Below, piece after piece: positions 8,649-17,269 of a stretch of 34,006 nucleotides of DNA. The stretch is taken from contig CAZLDQ010000040.1 in NCBI GenBank assembly GCA_964558295.1, forward strand, positions 1-34,006, read 5' to 3'. A program made the translations under genes and the position numbers. Every line of letters starts with the position of its first letter. Positions within the stretch are counted from its first letter, which is position 1. Below the pieces are notes generated by a model. That model searched no databases and was not told the DNA's origin. It saw only the letters and a program-made list of their open reading frames with translations. The stretch is from JBDKTH01 sp964558295 (GTDB lineage Bacteria > Planctomycetota > Planctomycetia > Pirellulales > Thermoguttaceae).

Positions 8649-8962
8649 GATATTAACCCCCACGAGAAGGAGACCCCCACCGGAAACACGGTTCCGGACG
8701 CATCCCAGATCATTTCAACGTACGCGTGCCTTCTCTCGTTCCGCGAGAGGAAAACCTTGTTTTGAGTATGGTCTCCCGTGCGAGAATCACAATGGCAATC
8801 CGTCTCCAATTCCTTGCGGTTTTGTATACATGGTGGAGATCGCGGGAAGGAGTCAAACCTGATAGGGATGCCCCCCGTGGCATTCGGGAAAGCAAAAACG
8901 GCGGAACGCTGCCGAGGGCATTCCCTACAGAATCGACGACCGGCTTTGTTCGTCAAAACCCC
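8649..8962. other. Intergenic region upstream of the DUF1559 gene
   Basis: 314 bp without a supported gene. It holds a perfect small hairpin at 8733-8749 (CTCTCG, loop TTCCG, CGAGAG) in what would be the untranslated leader of the DUF1559 transcript, plus a weak promoter candidate listed separately. No other structure was recognised. Confidence 0.5.
8765..8792 (-). promoter_or_regulatory. Candidate promoter for the DUF1559-lipoprotein pair
   Basis: On the minus strand TTGTGA is followed after 16 nt by CATACT. It would place the transcript start about 110 bases before the ATG at 8648, so that the leader carries the hairpin at 8733-8749. Both hexamers deviate from consensus, so this is a weak call. 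Confidence 0.3.
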
Positions 8963-10013
8963 TTAGGCTGGCAGATCGAACCCAAGCCCCGGCTCTTCGT
9001 TGGGGAAGAGTTCCCCGTCGCGGAGTTGCACGGCCCCTTCGGCCGGGTCGTTTTTCAGGTCGAGATGGCCGTCGAGGTCGGCATAGCGGATGTTACGGTC
9101 GGAGAGGGCATAGTGGAGCCCAGCGGCGATGCCCAGCGACGACTCGTCCAGGCAGCCGACCATCACTTCCAGCTGGGCCGCCTTGGCCACGGCGTTGATT
9201 TCCATCGCCTCGGCGATTCCGCCGACTTTGGCCAGTTTGACATTGAGCATATCGACCAGATCACTGCTGGCCAACCGGAAGGCGTCGCGCAGGGTCGTCA
9301 GGCTTTCGTCGGCCATCACCGGCACGGCGCCACGGCGGGTAACCTGCCCCAAGAGATCCGGGGCACCTTGATGCGTCGGCTGTTCGAGAAGTTCCAGTTC
9401 AGCCGGCCGGGTCTGGTCAATGAACCGCAGGGCTTGATCGACGGTGTAGCCTTCGTTGGCGTCGAACCGCAGAGCGATTTCTTTGCCCACAGCCTCGCGG
9501 ACTCGAAACACCCGGGCAATGTCGCTTTCCACGTCCAGCCCCCCTTTGAGTTTCAGCACGGTGAAGCCCCGTCCGACCCACTCCCGTGCCTGAACGACCG
9601 TCTCGTACTCCGGAAGGATTCCCACGGTGACGCTGGTCGTCATTCGGTCGCGGTAGCCGCCTAGCAACTTCCAGACGGGGAGTTCCGCCTTTTTACCGAG
9701 AATGTCGAACAAGGCCATGTCGACTGCTGCTCGCAGCGAGGGTTCTTCTTTGAGTACGGGGCGGATCTGTTCCATCACGAAGGCCCAGCGCAAGGGCTCG
9801 CGCCNNNNNNNNNNGGATCGTGTCGAGCATCGTATCGGCCGTTTCGCCCGTATCATGTTCGTCGGGGGCCGCGCAACCATAGCCCACCAGCCGCCGGTCG
9901 GTGACCAGACGCAAAAAGACATTGGTCGTCGTTTCGACCCGATCGTAGGCCGCCGTATATGGTCGGGCCAGATCCATCGTGACCGACCAGGCTTCCACTC
10001 GCGTAATTCTCAT
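8963..10013 (-). CDS. Dipeptide epimerase of the enolase superfamily (L-Ala-D/L-Glu epimerase type), interrupted by an assembly gap
   Basis: The N-terminal 66 codons (10013-9815) and the rest (9804-8963) lie in different frames on either side of the 10-N gap, so the true gap is not 10 bases. About 346 codons are known; family members have about 350-370, so perhaps 30-60 bases are missing. Superfamily residues are present: KxK in LKLKGG, metal ligands in RFDANEGYT, LLEQP and ADES, the opposite-face Lys in NVKLAKVGG, and a DLDGHLDL motif. In dipeptide epimerases that DxD binds the substrate amino group. The expected role is epimerising murein dipeptides during peptidoglycan recycling, but substrate range in this family is broad. 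AAAGG precedes the ATG. Confidence 0.85.
9805..9814. other. Assembly gap of 10 N
   Basis: Ten consecutive N, most likely a placeholder of arbitrary length. It falls inside the dipeptide epimerase gene, whose two parts are out of frame if the gap is taken as exactly 10 bases. Confidence 0.98.
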
Positions 10014-10367
10014 CCGGCACCTTTGAGGCGTTGGCTCTGCGCAATCTTCTCAAGTTTGGCGGAAAGGGGCTTGGTGTGTCAAGCTGACCCGAAGAGAAGG
10101 AAACGCCGAAAGCCACACGATGGTATCCGTTGCAGTCGCGGCCCACAATGATCGGGGGGAACGCCCCCAACAAGAAAAGGAAACGGGCCACCAAGTGGCC
10201 CGCATTCCCAACTGCGAATCCAGAATCGAAACAAACGACTCTGGTGTCATTATAGCCTCTCGCCCGGGGCGTCAACAGAGATCAAGACGGTGTGTACCTC
10301 TGCAGGGTGGCGTCATTTTTGAAAGACCTGGGACTTCCAGGGCAACGCCTAGGGCGGTTTGCCCCCC
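10014..10367. other. Intergenic stretch with two adjacent hairpins
   Basis: 354 bp between two minus-strand genes. Besides the terminator listed separately, a G5/C5 hairpin lies next to it at 10154-10168. No gene or clear promoter for the epimerase is visible. Confidence 0.5.
10171..10202 (-). terminator. Rho-independent terminator after the Rid-domain gene
   Basis: Reading the minus strand, an 8-bp GC-rich stem (CGGGCCAC with GTGGCCCG, 3-nt loop) is followed at once by TTTCCTTTTCTTG. It lies 165 bp after the stop of the triple Rid-domain gene and before the epimerase start, so it probably ends the three-gene transcript from 14396. Confidence 0.65.
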
Positions 10368-11615
10368 CTATTTGCCGCGTTCCACGGCGATCATATCGAT
10401 GGTCATGGTGCGCTGCTCCATACCCACGGCGTGAACCATCAGCTTCGAAGCGGCGGGGGGACGATCCGGATCGAACACCGTCGGACGGGTTCGATCGACC
10501 CAACGGGCGGCGTCATCGTCGGACACGTAATAGGTAGCCTTGGCTAGATGACGCATGTCACTGCCGGTTTGCGACAGGATTTCCTGCAGTTGCTCGAAGA
10601 CGTACTTCGCCTGAGGCTCGCCGCGGCTGGGCTTACGCGCGTACTGACCGGAGATGTAGATTTGCCGGTCGGTCCGCACCAAAGCTACTCTGCTGAACGT
10701 GTTCGACGGCCGATACTCGGGCGGGGTGTAGAACTGGAGCGGCTCGTCCGACTTGTCCGAGGGGGGTAACTGGGCGATCATTTCGATTTCGATCGGCACC
10801 GAGGCCAGCCATTCGACAAAGACCACTGGCGGCATCGCTTGCTCGGGGAAGAACTTCTGGACTTCAGCGAGCACGGCTTCGGCGGAAGTCACCGGACGTA
10901 AGAAGATTTTGACCTGAACAACCTGCTTGGGTGAGAGTTTCAAATGTCCGAGCGTCTTCATCAACTTCGACATCGAGCGCACGGCTGCCGATTCGGTCAG
11001 GGAGCCGTCGTCCGGCTGGCCGGAGAGATAGGTCGCGCCGCCGGGCGGCATCACGGCGGCGTCGGCGCGATTCTTGTCGCCGGCCACGGCCTCGCAGCGC
11101 TTGAGCATTACGGCTTTGCCGTCACCGGAGCCGGCAGCAACGGCGTCAACGGCAACGAGCGCCCCGCGATGCGGCAGCGGGGTTAGCACGGAAGTGATCG
11201 CCGGACGCACCTCCGGTCCCAACCGCTTGCTAAGCAACTCGCGAACGCGGGTAACGGTTGCCGGCGATAGGGCATAGATGTTGAGCCGGACCAGTCTGTT
11301 CAAGCCCGAGCCAGATTCTTTCAGCACGGCTTCTAGGTTGGTGAGGACTTGCCCGATCTGTTTATCGTCCGAGCCTTCAGCGACCAGTTTTCCCGCCGCA
11401 TCCAACGGGAGCAACTGGCGAGTATGGACCAAGGGAACGCCCTGGACGATCACGGCCTGCGACATGCCTTCTGGAGCATCCAGAGGGACGTATTGGAGCG
11501 ACGTTTGGGCGGCCTTGCCGGACGCTGGTTTCGTGGAGTCCTCCGCCGCTGGGCAATTGACCAGTCCAAGGGCATAAGCCGCCAGAACGGCGGCGGTAAT
11601 GGATCGCCATGTCAT
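10368..11615 (-). CDS. Exported protein with three RidA/YjgF-like domains
   Basis: A 415-residue protein with a signal peptide (about residues 1-23, ending near CPAAE). Three consecutive YjgF/YER057c/UK114-like units follow, at about 40-165, 170-285 and 290-412. Each ends in the typical hydrophobic strand (VAVDAVAA, IEIEMIAQ, MTIDMIAV). RidA enzymes remove reactive enamines/imines released by PLP enzymes and use an Arg just before that strand. By eye, all three units carry a non-Arg residue at that position, so they look more like the Rid4-7 groups, whose activities are unclear. Single-domain RidA has about 130 residues, so three fused exported copies are unusual. It lies 13 bp after the Gfo/Idh/MocA gene and is the last gene of an operon with a PLP aminotransferase. 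Confidence 0.8.
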   Translation of the reverse strand: MTWRSITAAVLAAYALGLVNCPAAEDSTKPASGKAAQTSLQYVPLDAPEGMSQAVIVQGVPLVHTRQLLPLDAAGKLVAEGSDDKQIGQVLTNLEAVLKESGSGLNRLVRLNIYALSPATVTRVRELLSKRLGPEVRPAITSVLTPLPHRGALVAVDAVAAGSGDGKAVMLKRCEAVAGDKNRADAAVMPPGGATYLSGQPDDGSLTESAAVRSMSKLMKTLGHLKLSPKQVVQVKIFLRPVTSAEAVLAEVQKFFPEQAMPPVVFVEWLASVPIEIEMIAQLPPSDKSDEPLQFYTPPEYRPSNTFSRVALVRTDRQIYISGQYARKPSRGEPQAKYVFEQLQEILSQTGSDMRHLAKATYYVSDDDAARWVDRTRPTVFDPDRPPAASKLMVHAVGMEQRTMTIDMIAVERGK

Positions 11616-11628
11616 GGGTAGCTACTCT

Positions 11629-13050
11629 CTAGACTTCGGTCGGTAGTTCGTACGGTTTGCGCTTCGGCGTGTCGAGATATGTGTTGGCCTCATCGTCACC
11701 CGGAAAGACTTCCTTCTCCGGGTCCCATTTCAGGCGGCGTCCCAGGCGCCGAGCGATGTTGCCCAAGTGGCACAAGGTGGCCACGCTGTGGCCGGCCTCA
11801 ACGGGCATGATCGGGTCTTTGCCCGACTCGACGCAGGCGAAAAAATTCTCCATGTGGTTGTCGCTCGCATAGACCCGTTCAGCGTTCGAAGGAAGCGGCT
11901 CTTCGTCCAATCCCACGGGATCGCACTCGTATCCTTCGCGGAAAATCGTGATCCGCCCCTTGTCGCCGATGAATGTAGCCCCGCCGCCCAACTTCGGGTC
12001 GACGGAACTGAGCGAAAGCACCACGCCATTGGCGTACTTGTAGTGAATGATCGTTTGCGAACAGGCCGCGTCGCCGCGGTCGCGACTTTCGGGCGTGTCG
12101 TAGACCACAGTGGGCAGCTTTTCCTCGGGCGTCACCCAGATCTCGACCGGACCGCTATGGTCCATATCCAAGGCCCAATGGACCATGCTCAGGCCATGAC
12201 AGCCCCAGTTGGGTAGTTCGCCGCCGGAATACGGCCGAAACGACATCCAGCCCGGGCCCACGGCATATCGCTCCGCCGGCGGCGTATAGTAGGGCTCCTC
12301 GCGGGCGTAGGGAATGCGCGAAAGGTAGAGGTCCGTATGGTAGGGGACCACTTCGTTCGGTCCACACCAAGCGTCCCAATTGAGCCCAGCCGGAATAGGC
12401 TGAGCCGAGAAATTGCACTCGTACGCACTGGGATAATTGTAGCCGATGATCGACTGGATCTTGCCGATTCGGCCGTTGCGAATCAATTCCACGGCCTTGC
12501 GCGTGGCAGGATGCGACCGTTGCTGTTCACCCGTCTGAAAGACCCGCTTGTACTTGCGCACTGCTTCGATCATCTTGCGCCCTTCGCGGATCGTATGGCT
12601 CAGAGGCTGCTCGCCGTAGATGTGTTTGCCAGCCTGGCAGGCATGAATGCAGGGAAGATAATGCCAGTGCTCCGGCGTGGCGTAAATCACCACATCGACG
12701 TCCTTACGGTCCAACAAGGCCCGATAGTCCTGATAGGGCTTGCCCTGATAATTGCGAGCCCACTGCTCGGCGCGGGCCAGGTTGAAATCAGCACAGGCCA
12801 CGATGCGGGCATGCTTGGGCGGTGCTCCCTGGCCCCCTTTGCCAATGACCAACTGCCCATTGCGCCGGCCACAACCGATAATCCCCACCGTGATCTGAGC
12901 ATTGGGACTCCGCGTCGAGATCGTTGCCGGGACTGCGACGGGAGTGGACGACGAAACCGTTGGGCGGGGGCATCCTGTCAGCGATACCGCCGCCACTCCC
13001 AGTGCCTGGCCAAGAAGTTGGCGTCGTGAAATCTTTTCGTGGACAGACAT
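11629..13050 (-). CDS. Tat-exported Gfo/Idh/MocA-family protein with altered catalytic motif
   Basis: A 473-residue protein. The N-terminus SRRQLLGQALGVAAVSLTGC combines a twin-arginine motif with a possible lipobox, suggesting export of a folded, cofactor-loaded protein, perhaps lipid-anchored. A Rossmann fold with GIIGCGRRNG (about residue 55) should bind NAD(P). The conserved EKP of the family reads EQP here (GKHIYGEQPLSH; the codon is CAG). The later D-x3-H-x3-D region reads NWGCHGLSM, keeping only His. The family normally oxidises or reduces sugars and cyclitols; loss of the Lys and the flanking acids makes ordinary dehydrogenase activity uncertain. AGAGGAG precedes the ATG by 6 nt. It starts 11 bp after the aminotransferase gene and is followed 13 bp later by the Rid-domain gene. 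Confidence 0.88.
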   Translation of the reverse strand: MSVHEKISRRQLLGQALGVAAVSLTGCPRPTVSSSTPVAVPATISTRSPNAQITVGIIGCGRRNGQLVIGKGGQGAPPKHARIVACADFNLARAEQWARNYQGKPYQDYRALLDRKDVDVVIYATPEHWHYLPCIHACQAGKHIYGEQPLSHTIREGRKMIEAVRKYKRVFQTGEQQRSHPATRKAVELIRNGRIGKIQSIIGYNYPSAYECNFSAQPIPAGLNWDAWCGPNEVVPYHTDLYLSRIPYAREEPYYTPPAERYAVGPGWMSFRPYSGGELPNWGCHGLSMVHWALDMDHSGPVEIWVTPEEKLPTVVYDTPESRDRGDAACSQTIIHYKYANGVVLSLSSVDPKLGGGATFIGDKGRITIFREGYECDPVGLDEEPLPSNAERVYASDNHMENFFACVESGKDPIMPVEAGHSVATLCHLGNIARRLGRRLKWDPEKEVFPGDDEANTYLDTPKRKPYELPTEV

Positions 13051-13061
13051 ATCATACTCCT

Positions 13062-14396
13062 CTAGGCCGCGTGCAGAGCCAGGTAGACCTTACGGATGGC
13101 TTGGATGATGTCGTTCAAGTCGTCGTCGGTAAAACTGGGATCCAATACTACCCCCCCCATGCGGCCAATAATGTCAATCGTGCGTGGGCAACACTCGGCG
13201 CCGTAGCGAATCGCTTTGCCGTGCGGGGTGTTGAAACTGGGCCAATCGGGGTGGACGGTCGCTTTTTGTTCGATCCGCGGGTCAATCGGCAGGATCACCG
13301 AACCGGCCGGGCCCGAGGCCGAGATACCTTCCGCGCGCAGGGCACGGAGGAATTTGTCGCGGTGCTCGCGCGTGCCATGATCAAGGAAGACCGTGACACC
13401 CAGGTCTCCTTCCGGATCGGGCATTTTCCGCATCTTGAGCCCTGGCAGATCGGCGATTCCTTCGCGGACTTTGCGGGCATTCGCACGGAGTCGCGAGCAA
13501 ATCGTTTCCAGCTTCTGGACTTGCCCCTTGAGCACCGCGCCAGTGAATTCGTTCATGCGGAAATTGCAGGCAGCGAATCCGGCGAGCGTCCCGCCCTTGA
13601 ATTCCTCGGTGTAGGGCGTGCGAAGCGCGCTGACGTCGTGGAAGCGGATCGCCCGCTCAAAGAGCGTCGGGTCGCTCGTGACCACGGCGCCTCCCTCGCC
13701 CGAGGTGATCGTTTTGCTGAGCTGGAAGCTATTGATACCGATGTCGCCGATCGAGCCCAAGTATTTGCCGTGGAAGCGTCCCCCGACGCATTGAGAGAAA
13801 TCTTCTATCACGCGCAGCTTGTGCTTGCGTGCGATCGCCATGATCGCGTCCATGTCGGCCACGCCTCCCTGGAGGTTGCACGGAACAATGGCCTTGGTGC
13901 GCGGGGTAATTTTCGCTTCGATATCGTTTGGATCCATGGCCAACGATTCGTCGATTTCGACGAACACCGGCAGCGCTCCGGAAAGTACGACCGTATCGTA
14001 GTCTGCGTACCAAGTCCAGGCCGGCAGGATCACTTCATCGCCGGGTCCGACCTCCAGGGCCGCCATCGCCGTGAAGAGAGCTGTTGTCCCTGAGGTGACG
14101 CCGAGAGCATGCTTCGTGCCCAGATGGCCGGCGTAGGCCTTTTCAAACTGGAGCACCTTGGAGTCCGGCCCGTGCCAGCGGAATGGAGCACGCGATTCGA
14201 GGACTTCCAACAGTTCCTTCTTCTCGACATCGTCGTAGAACTGAGGTCCATAGGGGCGTGAATGGAGCAGAGTCTTCCGGACCGGTGTGCCGCCTTCAAT
14301 GGCCAGCTTGGCCTGGGCTTCGGTACCCGTTCCCATCAGAAATGATGCGGCGCCGGCAGCGCCCATAGCGGCCAGGAACTCGCGACGGTTCTTCAT
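13062..14396 (-). CDS. Tat-signal DegT/DnrJ/EryC1/StrS aminotransferase, copy 1
   Basis: A 444-residue PLP-dependent aminotransferase of the sugar-aminotransferase family. It opens with NRREFLAAMGAAGAASFLMGTG, a Tat-type signal of about 27 residues, which cytoplasmic family members lack. Core motifs: SGTTALFTAM (phosphate binding), VIEDFSQCVGG (Asp to the pyridine nitrogen), and FQLSKTITSGEGG with the Schiff-base Lys. The family transfers an amino group from glutamate or glutamine to a keto sugar. The length without signal fits the family. AGGAG sits 7 nt before the ATG. It is the first gene of a tight set: DegT, 11 bp, Gfo/Idh/MocA, 13 bp, Rid triple. Copies 2 and 3 nearby are clearly different in sequence, so this is not a recent duplication. 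Confidence 0.9.
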   Translation of the reverse strand: MKNRREFLAAMGAAGAASFLMGTGTEAQAKLAIEGGTPVRKTLLHSRPYGPQFYDDVEKKELLEVLESRAPFRWHGPDSKVLQFEKAYAGHLGTKHALGVTSGTTALFTAMAALEVGPGDEVILPAWTWYADYDTVVLSGALPVFVEIDESLAMDPNDIEAKITPRTKAIVPCNLQGGVADMDAIMAIARKHKLRVIEDFSQCVGGRFHGKYLGSIGDIGINSFQLSKTITSGEGGAVVTSDPTLFERAIRFHDVSALRTPYTEEFKGGTLAGFAACNFRMNEFTGAVLKGQVQKLETICSRLRANARKVREGIADLPGLKMRKMPDPEGDLGVTVFLDHGTREHRDKFLRALRAEGISASGPAGSVILPIDPRIEQKATVHPDWPSFNTPHGKAIRYGAECCPRTIDIIGRMGGVVLDPSFTDDDLNDIIQAIRKVYLALHAA

Positions 14397-14484
14397 CGGG
14401 CTGCTCCTATGGAGGGTTTGCGTGAAAGGAATTGATGTCCGCGCAACGCACGCGACTTTTTGGGGCGAAGAAGGTTAACGTCCA

Positions 14485-14538
14485 TTATCCGTTTCGGTCG
14501 TCCCCCTGGTCAACAGGGAGGACGCCTGTTTCGGATAA
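14485..14538. repeat. Imperfect 54-bp inverted repeat between two aminotransferase genes
   Basis: The outer arms TTATCCG and CGGATAA are perfect. The inner stem CGTCCCCCTG / CAGGGAGGACG pairs with one bulge around a GTCAA loop. There is no T-tract on either strand. It lies in the 197-bp gap between copy 2 (stop at 14594) and copy 1 (start at 14396), so it could reduce read-through, stabilise mRNA or bind a regulator. Confidence 0.55.
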
Positions 14539-14593
14539 CCACTCGTTTGCTCAGGCAGGCGTCAGGGCCGAAAAACGGTGTTTTGGCCGCTGG

Positions 14594-15943
14594 TCATGTG
14601 GCCAGCTTTTCGCTATAGGCGTGGATCTTGCGGATGGCATCGAGGATGTGGTCGATGTCGCTACGGTCGGCCAGGAGCATCGTCTGGGCAAACGCCACGG
14701 TGGTCTCGCAAACCTGTTTGTTTCCCTTGAGTTCCTGGAAGCTGTCGCGATAGGCCTTCAGCCGCTCGGCGGGGAACAGCCGCTGGAAGCCTCGCGACTG
14801 GATCGCCTCGTCAAGGAGTCCATCGTAGTACTGTTCGCCATAGCCGGCACTGGAAGGAACGCCTTCGGCACTGAGGGCCTTCATGAACTTACTACGGCTC
14901 AGGCCATGGAACTGGGACGCATCGTAACGGAAGGGGTAGAGATGCCACACGGCCCGGCTGTTCTCCGGCAGACGTACCGGCGTGATGCCCGGAATCTGGG
15001 CCAGTCCGGCCGTCAGATAGTCAGCATTCTCGCGGCGCCGTTTGGTTTCGGTTACCAGCTTGTCGAGCTGTTCGAGAAGAAGGACCGCCTGGTAGTGCAT
15101 CATCCGATAGTTGGAGCCACGGCTGAAGCAACCGTTTCCCTTGTACGTGCCGACGGCGCGACCACAATTGTGATACGATTGGCAGCGGTCGAGCAACTCG
15201 TCACTATTGCCGGTGACCGCCCCGCCTTCGCCGGAGGGGAGATGCTTCGAGTTCTGGAAGCTGAAGCAGCCCAGGTCGGCCAGCGTGCCACATTTCTGGC
15301 CGTGATACTCGGCCAGCCACGCCTGGCAGGCGTCTTCAATCACTGCCAGGTTGTGCTTCTTGGCAATCGCATTGATTGGGTCCATGTCGCACGGCATGCC
15401 ATAGATGTGTACCGGCACGATCGCCCGGGTACGTTCTGTAATGCGGCTTTCGATCGTGGCGGGGTCCATTGTCAAGGTGGCCGGGTCGGTGTCGGCAAAT
15501 ACCGGCAGGGCCTTGTGCATCAGGATCGTATTGTAGGTGGCAATGAACGTGTAGGGGGAGACGATGACTTCGTCGCCGGCGTCGATCCCCATAACATGCA
15601 GGGCCGTGAGCAGGGCGGTGGTGCCACTGGCCGTGGCCACGCACCGCTTGGCGCCAAGCAGTTCGGCATAGGCCGCTTCAAAATCGCCTACCTTGCCGCC
15701 GCCGCTGGACGCACACCAATTCCCGCTGCGCAAAACCTTGATGATTTCTGGCTCCCACGACTCCCGCCACTCGGGCCACGAGGGCCAGCCGCCCTTGTGG
15801 GCTGGGGTACCACCGAGCAGGGCCGGCTTATCGGTCTCGGCGGCAAACACCATCGGTCCACCCCGACCTCCCAGCCAAGCCAGCGCGGCGGAAGCCGTCG
15901 CGGCGGTTTGGACAAATCCGCGTCGCGTCAAGTTCTTTTTCAT
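14594..15943 (-). CDS. Tat-signal DegT/DnrJ/EryC1/StrS aminotransferase, copy 2
   Basis: A 449-residue protein from the ATG at 15943, chosen because GAGGAG lies just upstream and because it starts a Tat-type signal (TRRGFVQTAATASAALAWL). The longer open frame to 16054 would run through the promoter. The PLP core is intact: SGTTALLTAL, VIEDACQAW, and FQNSKHLPSGEGG with the Schiff-base Lys. As with the other copies, the signal implies that a folded PLP enzyme acts outside the cytoplasm, where an amino donor and a keto sugar must be available. A near-duplicate 43-bp element and a -10/-35 pair lie directly upstream, shared with copy 3. Divergent from the XylR-type regulator. Confidence 0.9.
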   Translation of the reverse strand: MKKNLTRRGFVQTAATASAALAWLGGRGGPMVFAAETDKPALLGGTPAHKGGWPSWPEWRESWEPEIIKVLRSGNWCASSGGGKVGDFEAAYAELLGAKRCVATASGTTALLTALHVMGIDAGDEVIVSPYTFIATYNTILMHKALPVFADTDPATLTMDPATIESRITERTRAIVPVHIYGMPCDMDPINAIAKKHNLAVIEDACQAWLAEYHGQKCGTLADLGCFSFQNSKHLPSGEGGAVTGNSDELLDRCQSYHNCGRAVGTYKGNGCFSRGSNYRMMHYQAVLLLEQLDKLVTETKRRRENADYLTAGLAQIPGITPVRLPENSRAVWHLYPFRYDASQFHGLSRSKFMKALSAEGVPSSAGYGEQYYDGLLDEAIQSRGFQRLFPAERLKAYRDSFQELKGNKQVCETTVAFAQTMLLADRSDIDHILDAIRKIHAYSEKLAT

Positions 15944-15998
15944 CAGGTGGGCTCCTCGCTTGCACGCAGTTTCTCGACAATCCCTCTGGATGGATGTT

Positions 15999-16063
15999 AG
16001 AATACCCGGGGATTTCGCGACGTCCAGGACTGATTTGCGTTTATCTTTTACCATTTTGCGACG
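15999..16063 (-). promoter_or_regulatory. Promoter and operator A for aminotransferase copy 2, next to the XylR-type gene
   Basis: On the minus strand CTGGAC (16022-16027) is separated by exactly 17 nt from TATTCT (15999-16004). Upstream of the -35 the 43-bp element 16021-16063 contains two TTTGCG half-sites, at 16034-16039 and 16055-16060 on the plus strand, 21 bp apart. This is two helical turns and the layout expected for an AraC/XylR-type activator touching the -35. The same element occurs at 18724-18766 with 41 of 43 identities. It also sits 21 bp before the GTG of the regulator itself. Confidence 0.75.
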
Positions 16064-16084
16064 CCCCCCCAGGGAGTGCCGACC

Positions 16085-17266
16085 GTGGAACCGCCCCGCC
16101 GAATCGCCCTGCTGTTGGATCGCAGCCTGAATTTTGTGCGCAACGTACTACGGGGAATCCGCGCCTACGGGGCGAATCGGCCGCAATGGATCATCCGCGA
16201 CGGTCCGCCGCGGCTGAATGTGGTTAATCGCGTCTTGGACTGGCAGCCCCACGGGATCATCGCTGGGTTAGTGATGCCCCAGGTGGCCAACACGTTGATC
16301 CGCACCCAGAAACCGCTGGTCGATACGGCGTTTGCCCTACCCAATCTGAGTGTTCCCACGGTCGATGTGGATCATGCTGCAGTAGGGCGGATGGCTGCCG
16401 AGTATTTTTTGGACCGCCGGTTTGTTCATTTCGGCTTCTTTGGAAGCGAGTCGGTGCGCTATGCCCAGATGGAGGAACAAGCGTTTCGCGAGCGATTGGC
16501 CGTTGAGGGTTACACGGTTTCCTCATACTACAGCGACTTCTTGCCGGAGGCCAAGGCGTCGGTTCTCTGGAAGAAGTCAACCCAGAAGATGGTACGCTGG
16601 CTGCGTCAGCTTCCCAAGCCGGTAGCTATCTTTGCCAACGAGGATACCCCGGCCCGTTATGTGGCCGATCTCTGCCGGCAGCTTGGTCTGGAGATTCCCG
16701 ACGACGTGGCGATCCTTGGCGTGGGCAACGACGAGCTCGAATGCCGGTTGAGTGCCCCCTTGCTATCGAGCATTGCGGTCCCCTCGCAGCACATCGGCTA
16801 CGAGGCCGCAGCGCTTCTGGATCGGCTCATGGCTGGCGAGCCGCCTCCGGCCGGGCCGATCCTGCTCCCGCCCCTTCGCGTGATTACCCGGCATTCGACT
16901 GATATCATGGCCGTGGAAGACGAGACGGTTCAGGCCGCGCTGCAACACATCCGCCGGCATGCGAGTGAACCGATGAAGGTCATCGACGTGGCCCATGCCT
17001 TGGCCGTGGGACGCCGCGATCTGGAACGCCGTTTCCGGCGTCTCTTGGATCGTTCCGTGCTCGAAGAGATTCACCGGACCCGGATTGAGCAAGCGGCGAT
17101 CCTCCTGGCCGACACGCACCTGCCCATTTCCACGGTTGCCCGGCGTGCGGGTTTCACCAGTATCCGGCAATTGGACGGCCTCTTCGTCCGCCTCAAAGGC
17201 CTTACCCCCACCGCCTTCCGCCGCCGCGCTCAAGCCCATCGCGACGTCGAACCGCTGGGCGATTGA
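16085..17266 (+). CDS. XylR-type transcription regulator (periplasmic-binding-like sensor plus AraC HTH)
   Basis: The start at GTG 16085 (MEPPRRIALLLD) is preferred over GTG 16076, because AGGGAG lies 8 nt before it but overlaps the earlier one. It has 393 residues. The first 265 form a LacI/GalR-like sugar-binding domain without its usual N-terminal HTH (VAILGVGNDELECRL, SIAVPSQHIGYEAAALLDRLM). The C-terminal 100 residues are an AraC-type double HTH (VIDVAHALAVGRRDLERRF and ISTVARRAGFTSIRQLDGLF). This is the architecture of E. coli XylR, which binds xylose. The ligand here is unknown but is likely a sugar. It lies between two aminotransferase genes that share an operator-like element, and should control both and itself. 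Confidence 0.9.
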   Translation: MEPPRRIALLLDRSLNFVRNVLRGIRAYGANRPQWIIRDGPPRLNVVNRVLDWQPHGIIAGLVMPQVANTLIRTQKPLVDTAFALPNLSVPTVDVDHAAVGRMAAEYFLDRRFVHFGFFGSESVRYAQMEEQAFRERLAVEGYTVSSYYSDFLPEAKASVLWKKSTQKMVRWLRQLPKPVAIFANEDTPARYVADLCRQLGLEIPDDVAILGVGNDELECRLSAPLLSSIAVPSQHIGYEAAALLDRLMAGEPPPAGPILLPPLRVITRHSTDIMAVEDETVQAALQHIRRHASEPMKVIDVAHALAVGRRDLERRFRRLLDRSVLEEIHRTRIEQAAILLADTHLPISTVARRAGFTSIRQLDGLFVRLKGLTPTAFRRRAQAHRDVEPLGD

Positions 17267-17269
17267 ATG

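Noticed and set aside
14432..16000. A 522-codon frame on the plus strand opposite aminotransferase copy 2
   Set aside because: Antisense to a gene with intact PLP motifs; composition is rich in Gly, Arg and Val with no recognisable domain.
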